DNA of 7,356 nt. Source: Bacteroidota bacterium (GTDB taxonomy: Bacteria; Bacteroidota; Bacteroidia; Flavobacteriales; Flavobacteriaceae). This document shows positions 6,296 to 7,356 of the stretch, piece after piece. Under the pieces are notes generated by a model. The model had not been told where the DNA came from. It ran no database searches and was given only the letters and a program-made list of their open reading frames with translations. The position numbers were made by a program, and so were the translations under genes. Each line of letters begins with the position of its first letter. The stretch's first letter is position 1. Where the stretch lies: assembly GCA_009937085.1 (NCBI GenBank), contig JAACDD010000150.1, positions 1 through 7,356 of the forward strand, read 5' to 3'.

Positions 6296-7356
6296 TTAGT
6301 CAATATTGGTGTTCGCATTTGTCTCTGTTATTGGGATAGGCCAAAAATAATCTTCTGGCTGTCTTTGACCATCAATATTTCCATAAATAGTCTTGCAATA
6401 TTCATCATAAACTCCCATTCTAGTGATATCAAAAAATCGATGCCCTTCCATGTACAATTCAACACCGCGTTCTTCAAGAAGTGCTGTTCTAAAATCACTC
6501 ATGCTCAATCCCGTTCCATCAAAAGCAGTCCCATTAACTCTATTTCGAAGTGTGTTAAAATCTGCATTGGCCTGACTAGCATCTTGTGAAATTTCCACCA
6601 TAGCTTCTGCACGCATTAAATACACGTCAGCAAGTCTTATGATATGCCAGTTTTGACGGCTTGTATACTCTGTTGTAGCTTGTGGATCAATATATTTTGA
6701 AGTCCATGTTTGCCATAAAGTCCCCACCACATTCCCAGTTGACAGCAATGTTGGAATATATGCAATACTACCAGCATTTATAGCAAAAGAACGTGTGTTG
6801 TTTTGATAAGATTTGATTATAGTATATTGGTATCTGTTGTCGGTTTTGTCAATTCTGAAATTGACAAATTTTGGCTTAAGCTTGTTAGCGCCTCCAAAGC
6901 CAGTTCCACTCAACCCTGAATCCTTGGGTGAAAATAAATTAGAGACTGCAGTACCTTGTCCCACAATTGCTGACCCTTGAACTTCAAAAATCATTTCTGG
7001 ATTGTTGCCGTTTTCTGGACTAAAAATTTCAGCATAATCGGCAAGGTTGGATGTAAGTGCAAACCCTGATCCCAAAAGTGCTGCATCGCAATGATCTTTT
7101 GAAAGCTGGTAATACGAGTTTGCTGTTCCTGTTAAATCAGAATATTTATCGTTTCCCGCTACACCTTCTAGCGCCGTTCTTTTACAAGAGGCCATACGCA
7201 AATACACCTTTGCCAGTAAAGCGTGAGCAGCGGTTTTAGTTGCTCTTCCTATGTTGTTTGTGTAGCCGTTTAGTGATTCATTTCTACCCCAGCAGTTTTC
7301 AGCAGCATCTTCCAAATCTTCAATTATCTGATCATAAATTACAGGGATTGGTGATA
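6296..7356 (-). CDS. SusD/RagB-family outer-membrane glycan-binding protein, C-terminal 352 residues (5' end outside window)
   Basis: The reading frame is open to the right edge, so the signal peptide, lipid-attachment cysteine and N-terminal repeats are missing; an apparent TTG start at 7315 is inside the gene. SusD proteins sit on the outer surface, lid the SusC TonB-dependent channel and bind oligosaccharides. The visible part begins with a VIYDQIIEDLEDA helix and then GRATKTAAHALLAKVYLRMA, the typical TPR-like SusD helix pair. The C-terminal signature is strong: IIRLADVYLMRAEA, then LRNRVNG, LLEERGVELYMEGHRFFDI and finally YFWPIPITE before the stop. SusD genes nearly always follow a susC gene, which would be expected beyond the right edge. 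It is the first gene of the visible series, 58 bases upstream of sulfatase A. Family assignment is very secure; the ligand is unknown. Confidence 0.96.
   Translation of the reverse strand, partial: SPIPVIYDQIIEDLEDAAENCWGRNESLNGYTNNIGRATKTAAHALLAKVYLRMASCKRTALEGVAGNDKYSDLTGTANSYYQLSKDHCDAALLGSGFALTSNLADYAEIFSPENGNNPEMIFEVQGSAIVGQGTAVSNLFSPKDSGLSGTGFGGANKLKPKFVNFRIDKTDNRYQYTIIKSYQNNTRSFAINAGSIAYIPTLLSTGNVVGTLWQTWTSKYIDPQATTEYTSRQNWHIIRLADVYLMRAEAMVEISQDASQANADFNTLRNRVNGTAFDGTGLSMSDFRTALLEERGVELYMEGHRFFDITRMGVYDEYCKTIYGNIDGQRQPEDYFWPIPITETNANTNID

Noticed and set aside
6062..6589. Plus-strand open frames antisense to sulfatase A and the SusD-like gene
   Set aside because: The minus strand here encodes unmistakable family motifs; the plus-strand products look like noise.

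Overview
The window looks like part of a polysaccharide utilization locus (PUL) from a member of the Bacteroidota, most likely a marine flavobacterium. The support is a SusD/RagB outer-membrane lipoprotein, two type I sulfatases, a protein ending in a type IX secretion (T9SS) sorting domain, AT-rich DNA and AT-rich leaders without Shine-Dalgarno sites. The species and the target glycan cannot be read from the sequence alone.

Every gene I accept lies on the minus strand, so transcription runs from right to left. In that order they are: a SusD-like glycan-binding protein cut by the right edge (7356-6296); sulfatase A with a C-S-P-S-R motif (6237-4807); a 141-bp gap holding several inverted repeats; a small secreted helical protein (4665-4339); a secreted protein made of two copies of an unrecognised beta-rich domain plus a T9SS sorting domain (4328-3381); a strong intrinsic terminator (3363-3317); sulfatase B with a C-G-P-S-R motif (3298-1718); and a large secreted glycoside hydrolase of the GH128/Asl1 type cut by the left edge (1682-1). 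No tRNA, rRNA, CRISPR or mobile element was seen.

The likely joint role is use of a sulfated polysaccharide. The SusD protein would capture oligosaccharides for a SusC-type transporter, presumably just outside the right edge. The two sulfatases would remove different sulfate esters, the hydrolase would cut the backbone, and the two-domain protein could hold the glycan at the cell surface.

The most notable observation is that the roughly 100-residue domain found twice in the T9SS protein also occurs once near the N-terminus of the glycoside hydrolase. This points to a shared, possibly undescribed carbohydrate-binding or adhesion module. The second is the terminator sitting directly in front of sulfatase B with no obvious room for a new promoter, which suggests that expression of the upstream binding protein is set higher than that of the downstream enzymes.
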